Assembly: GCF_016793825.1 (NCBI RefSeq)
Contig: NZ_JAEULM010000041.1
Coordinates: forward strand, 1 to 35,619
Direction: 5' to 3'
DNA: 35,619 bases
Source of the DNA: Sphingopyxis sp.
GTDB lineage: Bacteria; Pseudomonadota; Alphaproteobacteria; Sphingomonadales; Sphingomonadaceae
Positions 9,293 to 18,200 of this stretch are shown piece after piece (position 1 is the first letter of the stretch; every line of letters starts with the position of its first letter). The notes under the pieces were generated by a model. The model ran no database searches, was not told the origin of the DNA, and saw only the letters and a program-made list of their open reading frames with translations. A program made the translations under genes and the position numbers.

Positions 9293-9340
9293 TGCTCCTC
9301 CCCGCGGCGAGGCCATGGGCGGATTTGACATGTGCGAAGA

Positions 9341-9365
9341 GGGCGGACGCCACACACGCCCGCCC
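9341..9365. terminator. Possible hairpin between convergent genes
   Basis: GGGCGG at 9341-9346 can pair with CCGCCC at 9360-9365, in the gap between the TlpA-like gene (+) and the small exported protein gene (-). A second weak hairpin, ACCCGG/CCGGGT, lies at 9372-9390. No U-tract follows on either strand, so termination is only inferred from the convergent context. Confidence 0.3.
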
Positions 9366-9389
9366 CCTCCTACCCGGGCAAGGTCCGGG

Positions 9390-9728
9390 TTAGCCGCCCA
9401 CTGTCACGCGGCCGGTTCGATAGCCCTTCTTGCGCATTTCCCGTGCATAATCCTTGTCGGCATCGACAACCTCGGCGGTCCATTCGTCCCATGCGTCCCA
9501 ACGGTCTTCACGGTCGGTCGAATGGCGCAGATCGCTGATCAGCTCCTTTTCGGCCTCGAGGATGTCCGCTTTGTAATTGTACCAGTATTGATTGTAGACG
9601 CCGGCAATCGGCACCGCGCGGATTTCGGGTCGCTCGAACCCAGCCGGCATCGAGCCATAGGGAACAGCGGCCACTGCGGCGCTGGCCGGAAGCGCCAGCA
9701 GCAAGGCGAAGCTCGTCCATTTTTTCAT
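9390..9728 (-). CDS. Small exported protein of unknown function
   Basis: The 112 aa product starts MKKWTSFALLLALPASAAVA, a clear Sec signal peptide with likely cleavage after ASAAVA or nearby. The mature ~85 residues are charged and aromatic (YNQYWYNYKADI, then WDAWDEWTAEV), mostly helical in appearance, without cysteines. No known family is recognised. The ATG at 9728 has AAGGAG a few bases upstream (rc of 9736-9741), which decides the start over a longer frame. It follows gpsA on the same strand after ~100 bases and could be the last gene of that transcript or separate. Confidence 0.75.
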   Translation of the reverse strand: MKKWTSFALLLALPASAAVAAVPYGSMPAGFERPEIRAVPIAGVYNQYWYNYKADILEAEKELISDLRHSTDREDRWDAWDEWTAEVVDADKDYAREMRKKGYRTGRVTVGG

Positions 9729-9828
9729 CGTCTGTCTCCTTGGACCCCGTTGGTCAGGAGAAGAACGAAGCAAGCGCGCTATTTCTTCCCGCCTGATCGA
9801 CGATTCGGCACGGCCCGCGGCAAAAGGG

Positions 9829-10830
9829 TCAGCCGGGGTGGGCTTCGTCGCCCACGCTCGACCGGAGCAGACCGCGGAACACTTCCTGTGCGTCGCGTTT
9901 GCCTTGCGTGACGTCGAACACGTCGCGCGCGATCGGCATCGCAATGTCATATCTGTCGGCGAGTGCCATGACCGTCGGCGCGCTCTTCACGCCCTCGGCG
10001 ACCATGTTCATACCGGCGATGATATCGGCGATAGGACGCCCCTTGCCAAGTTCGACCCCGACGTGGCGGTTGCGCGACAAGGGGCTGGTGCAGGTCGCGA
10101 TCAGATCGCCCATGCCGGTCAGTCCCGCGAAAGTTTCGGGCCGCCCGCCCATCGCTACACCGAGTCGCGTGATCTCGGCCAGCCCGCGCGTCATCAGACC
10201 GGCGCGCGTGTTGTCCCCCGCGCCGAGCCCATCGCCCATGCCGACGGCGATCGCGATGATGTTTTTGAGCACACCGCCAAGCTCGCAGCCGAGGAGGTCG
10301 GTATTGGTGTAGACGCGGAACAGTCCCGAATGGAAAACCGGCTGAAGCGCGCGAACGACGATCTCGTCTTCCATCGACAGCACGCTTGCCGCCGCCTGTC
10401 CCGCCATGATCTCCCGCGCGAGGTTCGGCCCCGTCAATACGCCGACCGGATGACCGGGAAGAATTTCCTCGATCAGCTCGGTCATCCGCTTACCCGTCGC
10501 GAGTTCAAGCCCCTTGGTCAGGCTGATCACCGGAACCCAGGGACGGAGATGATTGCGCGCTTCTTCCAGAACGCCGCGAAAGCTGTGCGAGGGAACGCCC
10601 ATCACCAGCACGTCGGCGGCCGCGACGACCGCCGCCATATCGTTTGTGGCGCGCAAGGCTGCGGGCAACTTGATCCCGGGCAGATATTTGCGATTCTCGC
10701 CGACGCTGTTGATGCCTTCGACCGTTTCGGCATCGCGCGCCCACAGTGTGATGGGGGCGTTGCGCGACACGACCGACGCGACCGTCGTCCCCCAACTGCC
10801 CCCGCCGAGCAGCCCGACCTTCAACCGCAT
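9829..10830 (-). CDS. gpsA: Glycerol-3-phosphate dehydrogenase [NAD(P)+]
   Basis: This 333 aa cytoplasmic enzyme reduces dihydroxyacetone phosphate to sn-glycerol-3-phosphate, the backbone for all glycerolipids. The dinucleotide loop LLGGGSWG is at residues 7-14, SLTKGLE at 103-109, TGPNLARE at 133-140, and the catalytic lysine is expected at K189 in GGVLKNI. RAGLMTRGL follows at ~209. The start ATG has GGGAGAGG upstream. It is the last member of the lipid block, 38 bases after an alpha/beta hydrolase, which places substrate supply with the acyltransferases. Confidence 0.97.
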   Translation of the reverse strand: MRLKVGLLGGGSWGTTVASVVSRNAPITLWARDAETVEGINSVGENRKYLPGIKLPAALRATNDMAAVVAAADVLVMGVPSHSFRGVLEEARNHLRPWVPVISLTKGLELATGKRMTELIEEILPGHPVGVLTGPNLAREIMAGQAAASVLSMEDEIVVRALQPVFHSGLFRVYTNTDLLGCELGGVLKNIIAIAVGMGDGLGAGDNTRAGLMTRGLAEITRLGVAMGGRPETFAGLTGMGDLIATCTSPLSRNRHVGVELGKGRPIADIIAGMNMVAEGVKSAPTVMALADRYDIAMPIARDVFDVTQGKRDAQEVFRGLLRSSVGDEAHPG

Positions 10831-10868
10831 GAACCTCTCCCTATTTTCGGAAGAGACTGGCGCGCATT

Positions 10869-11804
10869 TCAGAGCTTGGCAAGAAAGCCCTTCATCACGT
10901 CCGCTGTCGCCTTGGGATCTTCGACCATCGGGACATGGCCGACATGTTCGAAGATGTGCGAACGGCTTCCCGCAATGCCAAACTCAAGCACCGGGACACA
11001 ACTGACATCGAGCAAACGGTCGTGGCGACCCCAGAGAATTAAGGTCGGCGCCTTCACGTCGCCCAGCCGGTCGTTGAGCGGATGATCGCGCCCTTCGTTC
11101 GCGATAACCCAGAAGATCGCATCGAGCTGGTCGCGGTATTTGAGACCATCGGCGTAGATGACAGGCTTCAGTCGCGACGGGATATGCGGTGGCTTGTGAA
11201 CGACCATCGCAACCAGCCGGTCGGCATCCTCCAGGTTGGCGAGGACGAGCGGATTGTAATCGAGATTCGCGGCCTGTTTCTGAAGGTCGCTTTCATGCTC
11301 GCCGTTGATGCCCGCATTGTTGAGAAGGATCAGGCTGGCGAGCGCGCCCGGATAGTCGAGCGCATAGCGAAGCGCGATCCAGCCACCCATGCTGTTGCCA
11401 GCCACATGCGGGCGGTCGAGGCGAAGCGCGTCGACAAAAGCTTTCAACCGGGCGGTTTGGGCCGTGATATCATAGGCAAGATCCGGGTTGCGCTCATTCT
11501 CGCCGAAACCGGGCAGATCGGGCGCAATGATGTGATAGTCGCGGGTCAGATAGGGCGCGAGAAAAGACCAGTTATCCTTGTCGCCCGAAAAGCCATGGAC
11601 AAGCAGCAACGTCGGCTTCGCCGGGTCGCCGCCCTCCAGATAGGGCCAGGCACGACCTTCCACGACCACGCTCTTCTGCACCGTACCGCCGCGCTTGCGG
11701 AGCAGCCAGCGCCCTGAGGCGACAAGGCGACCCGGAAAGACGAAATACATCAGCACGAGTGCGATCAGCGGCGCAAACAGGAGGATAAGAAGGAATTTGA
11801 TCAT
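10869..11804 (-). CDS. Membrane-anchored alpha/beta hydrolase (lipase/esterase-like)
   Basis: The 311 aa protein has an N-terminal hydrophobic segment (residues ~3-23) that probably anchors it in the inner membrane, then an alpha/beta hydrolase domain. The HGFSGD oxyanion loop is at ~70-75, the nucleophile elbow GNSMGG at 136-141 (Ser138), an acidic residue is expected in LILWGRHDRLLD, and the histidine in HVGHVPMVEDP. This layout resembles LipG/esterase-V-type lipases. Its place between the monoacylglycerol-lipase-like gene and gpsA suggests an acylglycerol or fatty ester as substrate, but the sequence does not prove it. Confidence 0.85.
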   Translation of the reverse strand: MIKFLLILLFAPLIALVLMYFVFPGRLVASGRWLLRKRGGTVQKSVVVEGRAWPYLEGGDPAKPTLLLVHGFSGDKDNWSFLAPYLTRDYHIIAPDLPGFGENERNPDLAYDITAQTARLKAFVDALRLDRPHVAGNSMGGWIALRYALDYPGALASLILLNNAGINGEHESDLQKQAANLDYNPLVLANLEDADRLVAMVVHKPPHIPSRLKPVIYADGLKYRDQLDAIFWVIANEGRDHPLNDRLGDVKAPTLILWGRHDRLLDVSCVPVLEFGIAGSRSHIFEHVGHVPMVEDPKATADVMKGFLAKL

Positions 11805-11840
11805 GCGCGTGACGTCCCTCTCAACCCGTTGGCGTCCACT

Positions 11841-12689
11841 TCAGGCCGCAACATGCGCGTCGAACCAGCCGATCAGATCATCGAGAACCGTATCGCGTTC
11901 GGGCTCGCTATAGATTTCGTGGAACAGGCCTGGATAGATTTCGAGCCGTTTGTCCCGCGACGCGACATTGTCGAAAAGATAGCGCGAACCCGCCGGTGCA
12001 GTCAGCCGATCTGCCTCGCCATGCTGGATCAGCAGCGGCAAACTGATTTTCGGCGCATCGGCCTGTGCGACAGCCATCGCATCCATGAATTCCTTGCCCA
12101 GCCGCGCGCCGATCTTGCCGCCATAGACCAGCGGGTCCGCCTGATAGGCCGCGACGACTTGCGGATCACGGCTGACGCCGGTCGCGTCGAGCGACAGCAC
12201 GCCAAGACGCGGAAAGAAACGTGACAGAAAGCGGCTGATCCAGACCGTGAAACGCGACGGTGGCTCGGCCGGCAGGATCGCCGGTCCCGAGAGCGCGGCG
12301 GCAACGAACGCCTGCTGTCGCTCGACCAGAAACAGCGTCGCAATAAGCCCGCCCATGCTGTGGCCGAGAAGGACGCGCGGCGTGTCACCATGGTTGACCT
12401 CGACCAGCGTCAGCAACTCGCTCATGCCGTCGAGGAACGCCGAAAAGCGCGGCACGAACCCTCCCTCGCCATCCGAGTTTCCGTGACCCCAATGATCGAT
12501 CGCATAGACCGCATAGCCGGCTGTTGTCAGCCGCTTGGCAACATACTCATAGCGCCCCGCATGTTCAGCATAGCCGTGCGCAAGCAGCACGACCGCCTTC
12601 GGTCGCCCCTCCGGCAGCCAGTGCGTGACATGCAGCTTTGCGCCCGCACCGGCCGACCTCGGCGGCAGGATCACCGAAGCTGCGGTCAA
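11841..12689 (-). CDS. Alpha/beta hydrolase, monoacylglycerol lipase-like (S33 type)
   Basis: This 282 aa protein carries HGYAEHAGRYEYVA (residues 38-51), close to the HG-EHSGRY signature of monoacylglycerol lipases and lysophospholipases. The nucleophile elbow LLGHSMGG has Ser111. The acid is expected in HGEADRLT and the histidine in YPGLFHEIYSEPE near the C terminus. It should hydrolyse monoacylglycerols or lysophospholipids to free fatty acid. Its start overlaps the stop of the patatin lipase by 4 bases (ATGA), so the two lipases are translationally coupled. No signal peptide is seen. Confidence 0.88.
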   Translation of the reverse strand: MTAASVILPPRSAGAGAKLHVTHWLPEGRPKAVVLLAHGYAEHAGRYEYVAKRLTTAGYAVYAIDHWGHGNSDGEGGFVPRFSAFLDGMSELLTLVEVNHGDTPRVLLGHSMGGLIATLFLVERQQAFVAAALSGPAILPAEPPSRFTVWISRFLSRFFPRLGVLSLDATGVSRDPQVVAAYQADPLVYGGKIGARLGKEFMDAMAVAQADAPKISLPLLIQHGEADRLTAPAGSRYLFDNVASRDKRLEIYPGLFHEIYSEPERDTVLDDLIGWFDAHVAA

Positions 12690-14134
12690 CGAACCGCTTT
12701 CTTCAGCGCCGAACTGCGATGGCCGGGCCCATCGTCGCCCGCCTTGTCGAGCTTCGCGAGGATCGCGTCCAGCGCGCGGCTGATCGCCGTCTGGGTGCGG
12801 ACCATTTCGATCTTCGGCCAGGCGGTACGCTGACCGGTGTCGATCAGTTCGTCGATGTCATCCTGCGCCAGATCGCTTAAAATCTTGGTTGGCGACCAGA
12901 ATTTGGGTGGACGAATGATGTTGATGTCGCCGGTATATTCCTGATTGATGACCGAGCGCGCCATATTGGCGAGGCTGTTGAGCGGCGGCACCATTTCAAG
13001 CGGCTTCTGGAAAATCACCATGTTTGCGTTAAGCCACGCCTTGAACGTCGCGATCGACGCATGCTGAATGGCTTCGATCGGCGCCATCTGCTTGCGCGTG
13101 TCGGTTGCAAACGGCAGCGCCAGCGGGTTGGCCTGACTGACGATATGATGGTTCACGCCATAGAGGCGTTCGAGGCGCTTGGTCGGAATATCGTGCGTCA
13201 CAGACCCATCGACCCAACGCCGGTCGGGCTGATAGGCAACACGGTTGCCCGCCTCGTCGCGCGCCATCAGCATCACGGGCGGGAAGACGCCCGGAACCGC
13301 GCACGACGCCAGTACCGCCTCACGGATCAGCACATTGGGCGCGGTGATCGCGTTGAGCAGGCGACCGTTCTGATGCTTTTCGGCGGGAGCGACCGAAACG
13401 TTGAGATGCCGGCCGCTGATCTCATACGCTTCCTGAAAGGTCAGGTCGGGAATCAATTCGGCCAGCCGGTCGCGCACTTCGTCGGGCGCAAGCCGCTTCA
13501 TTTCGGGGCCGCGGTCGGGATTGGCGAGCCGCTTGCTTTCAAGGAAGGGACCGACGTCGGCGTCCTTGCGCGTGCAGACGATGGCCGCGACGATCGATCC
13601 GCCACTCGACCCCGCCAGGATGTTCGGCAGCACGCCTTCGCCCCACAGCGCCTTGACGACGCCGACGTGGAAGAAGAGGAAACTGCCCGACCCCGACAGC
13701 AGCAACGCCGAACGTCCATAGCAATGCTGCGCGCGGCGGAAGAAATCACGCTTTTCTTCGCGCGGGATCAAGCGCGAGGCCGCGATCTTGTCGAGCGCTG
13801 CGACGACTTCGGCGACATAGGCCTCGATCAGCTTCTTCGTGCCGAACCGAGCCTTCTGATACAGGCGTTCGTGGCCCATGCCGTCGATGTTGCCGTGGAT
13901 GCCCTCGTTGAGTACGAACAATAGTCCCTTGACGTCACCCGCCGCCGACAGCTTGCGCAATTTTTCGAGCCGGGTGCGGATCGCCTTATAGTCGAAGTGC
14001 CGGCTTTCGTCGGCGTCTCGCCACCCCTGCATCCCCGATTTCGCGTCGTGCGCCTGTGCCGCTTTCGACCAGGCGGCATAATTGGACGCACTTGCAAGCT
14101 CGGCGTCGGCGCTGAGCGTCGGGGCAAATATCAT
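12686..14134 (-). CDS. Patatin-like phospholipase/TAG lipase with DUF3336 domain
   Basis: This 482 aa protein has an N-terminal DUF3336 region (about residues 20-135, with WRDADESRHFDYKAI and NEGIHGNIDGMGH). The patatin domain follows: oxyanion-like LLSGSGSF (~145-152), the lipase elbow AGSSGGS with Ser177, and the dyad aspartate in WVDGS (Asp309). The same two-domain order occurs in yeast Tgl3/4/5 and plant SDP1 triacylglycerol lipases, which act on lipid droplets. It lies 21 bases after the WS/DGAT gene, so it probably degrades the product of that gene. It has no signal peptide, and a cytoplasmic or lipid-inclusion location is inferred. Confidence 0.9.
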   Translation of the reverse strand: MIFAPTLSADAELASASNYAAWSKAAQAHDAKSGMQGWRDADESRHFDYKAIRTRLEKLRKLSAAGDVKGLLFVLNEGIHGNIDGMGHERLYQKARFGTKKLIEAYVAEVVAALDKIAASRLIPREEKRDFFRRAQHCYGRSALLLSGSGSFLFFHVGVVKALWGEGVLPNILAGSSGGSIVAAIVCTRKDADVGPFLESKRLANPDRGPEMKRLAPDEVRDRLAELIPDLTFQEAYEISGRHLNVSVAPAEKHQNGRLLNAITAPNVLIREAVLASCAVPGVFPPVMLMARDEAGNRVAYQPDRRWVDGSVTHDIPTKRLERLYGVNHHIVSQANPLALPFATDTRKQMAPIEAIQHASIATFKAWLNANMVIFQKPLEMVPPLNSLANMARSVINQEYTGDINIIRPPKFWSPTKILSDLAQDDIDELIDTGQRTAWPKIEMVRTQTAISRALDAILAKLDKAGDDGPGHRSSALKKAVR

Positions 14135-14155
14135 TCGTTGATCCTGCGAGATGGC

Positions 14156-15745
14156 TTATTTTTTCCGATTCTTGCCGGTTGCGTTGCCTTTGGCAACCGG
14201 TTTCGGCTTGGGCTTGCCCGCCAGTTTTGGCACAGCTTTCACCTTGGCCCGCGGTTTCGGCACCGCTTCGGCGACCGCTTTCGGCTTTGCCGTAGCGGCT
14301 TTTCGGTTCGCGATCGGCTTCTCCGGCTTCGGTATCGCCGCCATCAGATCGGCGAAACTTTCATCAATGCAGGTCCGAAAAAAGGCGATGTCGGGCATGA
14401 TCGCGCGCTCGCCGATGATCGAGAAGGCGATCCGACCATTATAACTGGGGGTCGCGATGAACAGCCCCATATTGTTCGCAAGTGGCGCCATCCCGTACTG
14501 TTGCACAAGCTGCGCACCGGCGAGATACAGCGGCACCTGCGCACCGGGGACGTTCGAAATGAAAAGATTGGTCCCCCGCACCGCGAACCTTTCGCTGGTG
14601 ACGATGCGCGCGACGGCCGCCATCGTCGCGCCCGGAATATGCTGTGACAGATCGGTCATGATCCGCGCGCTGACGCCCGCTTTCGCTTCCTTGGCTTCGA
14701 CCGTATAGTCTCGCACCGCCGCCAGCCTTTCCAGGGGATCGGCGATGTCGGTGCGGATCGGCACGCTCATCGCCGAGACCTGATTGCCGGGGGTCGATGC
14801 CTTCCCCGCGGCCTTCTCCTTGCCGCGCAGGTTGATCGGCGCGACCGCGACCAGACTCTCCTTCGGCAATTCCTTGTGCTTCGCAAGATATTTGCGGAGC
14901 GCGCCGCCGACGGTGGTCAAGACCACGTCATTCACCGTCGCGCCGGGCACTTTTTTGCGAATTTCCGCGACATCGGCCAGCGCCACGGTCGTACCCTCGA
15001 ACATCTTGTGCGGACCAACGGGCGCGTTGAAGCGCGTCTCCGGAACCCCCGCCGTCATCCCGCCTTCGGCGATCGACTTGCGCGCCGACGCGACAATAGC
15101 AGGCGACATCTTCATCAAGGCGTTCATGAACTTGACGGGTGACTGGAGCGAGGCCGACCATGCGCGCGTCACGGTCTCGGCACTTGACGGTGGGCGACCG
15201 AGGTCTTCGGACGGCGGCGGTTCGGAAATCGCGGGCGTCCCCTTCGCGTCGATATCGCTCATCGCGATGAAAGCGTGGGCGCCCGACGCACCATCGACCG
15301 CGGCATGATGAACGCGGTGCAGCATCGCAAAACTGCCCTTTGGGATGCCGGGAATGCGGTCGAGCCCCTCGATGACATAAATGTCCCATAGCGGTCGGTT
15401 CATATCCATCGGCTTCGAGAAATAGCGCGCCACCGCGATGCAGAACTGTCGCCAGTCACCGGGTTCGGGCAGCCGCGCATGGCTCATATGCGCCTCGATG
15501 TCGAAATGCTCGTCCTCGACCCAATAGGGATGGTCGAGGTCGAAGGGCAGCCGGTGAAGGCGGCGCTTGAACAGCGGCGAGGTGTGAACCCGGCTTTCGA
15601 CGTGACGGATGATGTCCTTGAAGCGCACGAAGCCGCCGGGCGCGGTCGAGGGATCGTAGATATAGATCCCCATGATGTGCGTCAGATTGTTCGCTGTCTG
15701 CGTATAGAGGAACTGGGCGTCCTGCGCGCTGAGCTGCTTAAGCAT
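14156..15745 (-). CDS. Wax ester synthase/diacylglycerol acyltransferase (WS/DGAT)
   Basis: This 529 aa protein makes triacylglycerol and/or wax ester from acyl-CoA and diacylglycerol or fatty alcohol. The PLW motif is at 118-120, the catalytic HHAAVDG at 146-152, and the conserved ND in VNDVVLTTVGGALRKYL lies in the second half. All three define the family. Residues ~473-529 are an added low-complexity tail rich in Lys, Pro and Ala with no fold. The gene overlaps the plsB stop by 8 bases and is followed by the patatin lipase. Whether it prefers diacylglycerol or alcohol cannot be read from sequence. No fatty-acyl reductase lies in the window, which favours triacylglycerol. Confidence 0.95.
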   Translation of the reverse strand: MLKQLSAQDAQFLYTQTANNLTHIMGIYIYDPSTAPGGFVRFKDIIRHVESRVHTSPLFKRRLHRLPFDLDHPYWVEDEHFDIEAHMSHARLPEPGDWRQFCIAVARYFSKPMDMNRPLWDIYVIEGLDRIPGIPKGSFAMLHRVHHAAVDGASGAHAFIAMSDIDAKGTPAISEPPPSEDLGRPPSSAETVTRAWSASLQSPVKFMNALMKMSPAIVASARKSIAEGGMTAGVPETRFNAPVGPHKMFEGTTVALADVAEIRKKVPGATVNDVVLTTVGGALRKYLAKHKELPKESLVAVAPINLRGKEKAAGKASTPGNQVSAMSVPIRTDIADPLERLAAVRDYTVEAKEAKAGVSARIMTDLSQHIPGATMAAVARIVTSERFAVRGTNLFISNVPGAQVPLYLAGAQLVQQYGMAPLANNMGLFIATPSYNGRIAFSIIGERAIMPDIAFFRTCIDESFADLMAAIPKPEKPIANRKAATAKPKAVAEAVPKPRAKVKAVPKLAGKPKPKPVAKGNATGKNRKK

Positions 15746-18080
15746 CTGACCCTCCGGGTAGTTTGTCGGCCAGCGCCGTCGTCGACAGGCGCATCGATTC
15801 CATCACATTGGCAAGCCCGCGAAGTTCCACCAGCAGCGCGCGCCGCGCGGCGAGGCTGTCGGGGGTTGCGATCTCGGCGAGCCCCATATGCCGCATCAGC
15901 GACAATCCGTTTTCAAAGAGCAGCTTGCCGATGGCGGCCTCGCTGCTGATCCGGCGGAGGAGATAGGCCTGCCGACCCTCGACCAGCGCGGTGTCGAGCA
16001 GCGCCTTCGCATCGACCTCGTCGCCTGGCTTCGCGCGCGTCAGCAGGTCGGCGACGACCGAATAGGCCTCCGCGAAGGGAAGAAGGATCGCGTGACCGAC
16101 GACGGGCTGGCTGCGACGGATCAACTGCGCGACGCCGCGGTCTCCGCTGGCCAGACGCTTCTCCCAGGCCGGATCGATGCGCGCGAGCTCAGCCTCCAGA
16201 GCCGCGCGATGCTCGTCGCGGGGAGGATAGAAGAACTCGAACTTGAACAGGTCGCGCAGCCGGTCGATCTTCGCCCAGAACCCTGCGCCCGTGTCGCGTT
16301 CGCCGCTGTCGCGAAGCTGGAACAGCGCCAGTTCGATCATCGCACGATCCAGGAAGTGGTGGGCAATGATGTTGCGATAATAGCTCGCCATCGGATGCTT
16401 CGCGGGATCGATCGAATAGACATTCTCGCTCCCTGCCTCATAGCGAGCGAGCAGACCGCTCTCGACAAGCGTATCGACGGTCAAGGAAAGCGCGCGGTCG
16501 TCGCGGCTTTCCAGTTCCTTGCTGAGCCGAATATCGCGCACCCGCGCCCAGTCGGTAACCGCCGCGATCGCCGCCAGCAGTTCAGCCGCAGTCGCGCCGC
16601 GCGGAGCAAGCCCGAGGAGGATAAGACACATAACCGAAGTGACAGTGAGCGGCGTGACACGGTTCGCCTCGACCGCAACCGCGAAGGCGATCCGTTCGAG
16701 CGCGCGCTTGTCGTCGGGTCCCGGTGCCTCGTCAATCACCACCGGATCGCCGATATCCAGCCGGATGCGGCCCGACGGTTCCTTCAGGCTCTTCATATAC
16801 CCGATGAACCAGCTCAGGCTTTCGGGTTTCTTGTTCCGGCCGGTCTGTTCGGCGGCATATTCCTCGACATCGCGGATCAGGTCGAAACTGGTCACGAAGG
16901 GCACGAAATGCACATCGCGCGTGCCGGTCGCGTGCGCCGCGTCGAGGACATATTTCATCAGTCCGTATTTCGGCGGCATCAGCTTGCCGAGCCGCGAGCG
17001 CGTTCCCTCGAACGCCCAGCTCAGCGGAAAGCGTTTTGCGAGCAGCCAGGCGATATAGTGGCGGAGCACCAGCTTGTAGACCGGCTGGTCCTGGAAACTG
17101 CGCCGGATGAAGATCATTCCCGACCGGCGAAAGAATTCGCCCATCACCGCAAAGTCAAGGTTCGCGCCGCCGAAACTGTGCAGCATCGGCATGTCGTTTT
17201 CATAAAGTAGCCGGCTGGGCGTCGCGCCATCAATATAAGTCTTATGCGTGAACAGGATCGAGGTCGGATGCTCGCGAAGGATGCTGCGCAGCTTCGCCAT
17301 TTCGGCCGCATCGACTTCCATCTCGGGCGCGTAGCCGCCGAACATCATCCGGTCGAGCCGCGCCCGCAAATCAAGGAACAGCGCCGAAGGCCGCGCGATG
17401 ACTTCCTTCATCAGCGGTCGCGCCTCGCGATAGAGATCGGCGACCGGGCGCCCCGTCGTATCGGAAAGCTCGGCCAGCGCGGCGCGGAATTTGGGACTGG
17501 TACGCAGCCCATCGGCAACGAAGCGCGGCACCTTGTAGCGGCTACCGCGAATGCCGCGTTCGGCGACATCGAGCGCCAGCGCCGCTTGCCGTGCAACGAA
17601 GCCCGCAAATTCCGGGCTTTCAGTCCCCTCCCCATCACCGCCGCCGGTCTGCGTACAAAAGCGATCCCGCAGCGCGTCGAGCGTCGCGGCCTCACCGACA
17701 AGAATCTGCGCGCGGCGCCGGTCACGCCACAGGATGAACCGCGCCCGCAGCGGCCCCGGATGTCGCGGATCACCGAAGATCAGGTGACGAAATTTGAGTG
17801 CGCGATCCCGGTCGAAGGCGGGAATACGCCACGCGACGCGCAAGGGAACGACCAGCCGCGATGGCGCGCCATCGAGCCGCAACTGCAGCATGTCGATGGG
17901 CAGCGCATGATCGCCGTCCTCGATGTCGAGGCTCGCCCACTGCGGCTCGCGGTCGCCCGATGTCGCGTGAATCCAGTCGAGCAGAATGCGCCGTTCGACC
18001 CCATTGCGTGCGTCGATGATATAGAGCCGGTCGGCCGCCTGTTCCGCCACGATTCCGGCGCGGGGGGTGCCGTCGGCCAT
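15738..18080 (-). CDS. plsB: Glycerol-3-phosphate 1-O-acyltransferase, PlsB type
   Basis: This 780 aa inner-membrane-associated enzyme acylates sn-1 of glycerol-3-phosphate. The four acyltransferase blocks are present: I, HKTYID at 279-284 (HxxxxD); II, GMIFIRRSF at 321-329; III, FEGTRSR at 357-363; and IV, VHFVPFVTSFD a little later. The long N-terminal region before block I and the helical C terminus match the PlsB rather than the PlsY or PlsC type. It follows the HAD-PlsC gene by 120 bases and overlaps the WS/DGAT start by 8. Some sphingomonads may also have PlsX/PlsY, in which case this copy could be dedicated to storage lipid. That is not testable here. Confidence 0.95.
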   Translation of the reverse strand: MADGTPRAGIVAEQAADRLYIIDARNGVERRILLDWIHATSGDREPQWASLDIEDGDHALPIDMLQLRLDGAPSRLVVPLRVAWRIPAFDRDRALKFRHLIFGDPRHPGPLRARFILWRDRRRAQILVGEAATLDALRDRFCTQTGGGDGEGTESPEFAGFVARQAALALDVAERGIRGSRYKVPRFVADGLRTSPKFRAALAELSDTTGRPVADLYREARPLMKEVIARPSALFLDLRARLDRMMFGGYAPEMEVDAAEMAKLRSILREHPTSILFTHKTYIDGATPSRLLYENDMPMLHSFGGANLDFAVMGEFFRRSGMIFIRRSFQDQPVYKLVLRHYIAWLLAKRFPLSWAFEGTRSRLGKLMPPKYGLMKYVLDAAHATGTRDVHFVPFVTSFDLIRDVEEYAAEQTGRNKKPESLSWFIGYMKSLKEPSGRIRLDIGDPVVIDEAPGPDDKRALERIAFAVAVEANRVTPLTVTSVMCLILLGLAPRGATAAELLAAIAAVTDWARVRDIRLSKELESRDDRALSLTVDTLVESGLLARYEAGSENVYSIDPAKHPMASYYRNIIAHHFLDRAMIELALFQLRDSGERDTGAGFWAKIDRLRDLFKFEFFYPPRDEHRAALEAELARIDPAWEKRLASGDRGVAQLIRRSQPVVGHAILLPFAEAYSVVADLLTRAKPGDEVDAKALLDTALVEGRQAYLLRRISSEAAIGKLLFENGLSLMRHMGLAEIATPDSLAARRALLVELRGLANVMESMRLSTTALADKLPGGSDA

Positions 18081-18200
18081 CGCTCAGCAAGCCCCCACCG
18101 GTTCTCCGCTCGTAGCGAGCGAAGGCAAGACAGCCACAAGGAGCGCGCTACCGTTCGGCATCTCGACTTCGCCCGATGCGAACGGGTTTTATATCGACCA

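Noticed and set aside
9729-9950. N-terminal extension of the 112 aa exported protein
   Set aside because: It overlaps gpsA and would bury a clear signal peptide. ATG 9728 has an AAGGAG site.
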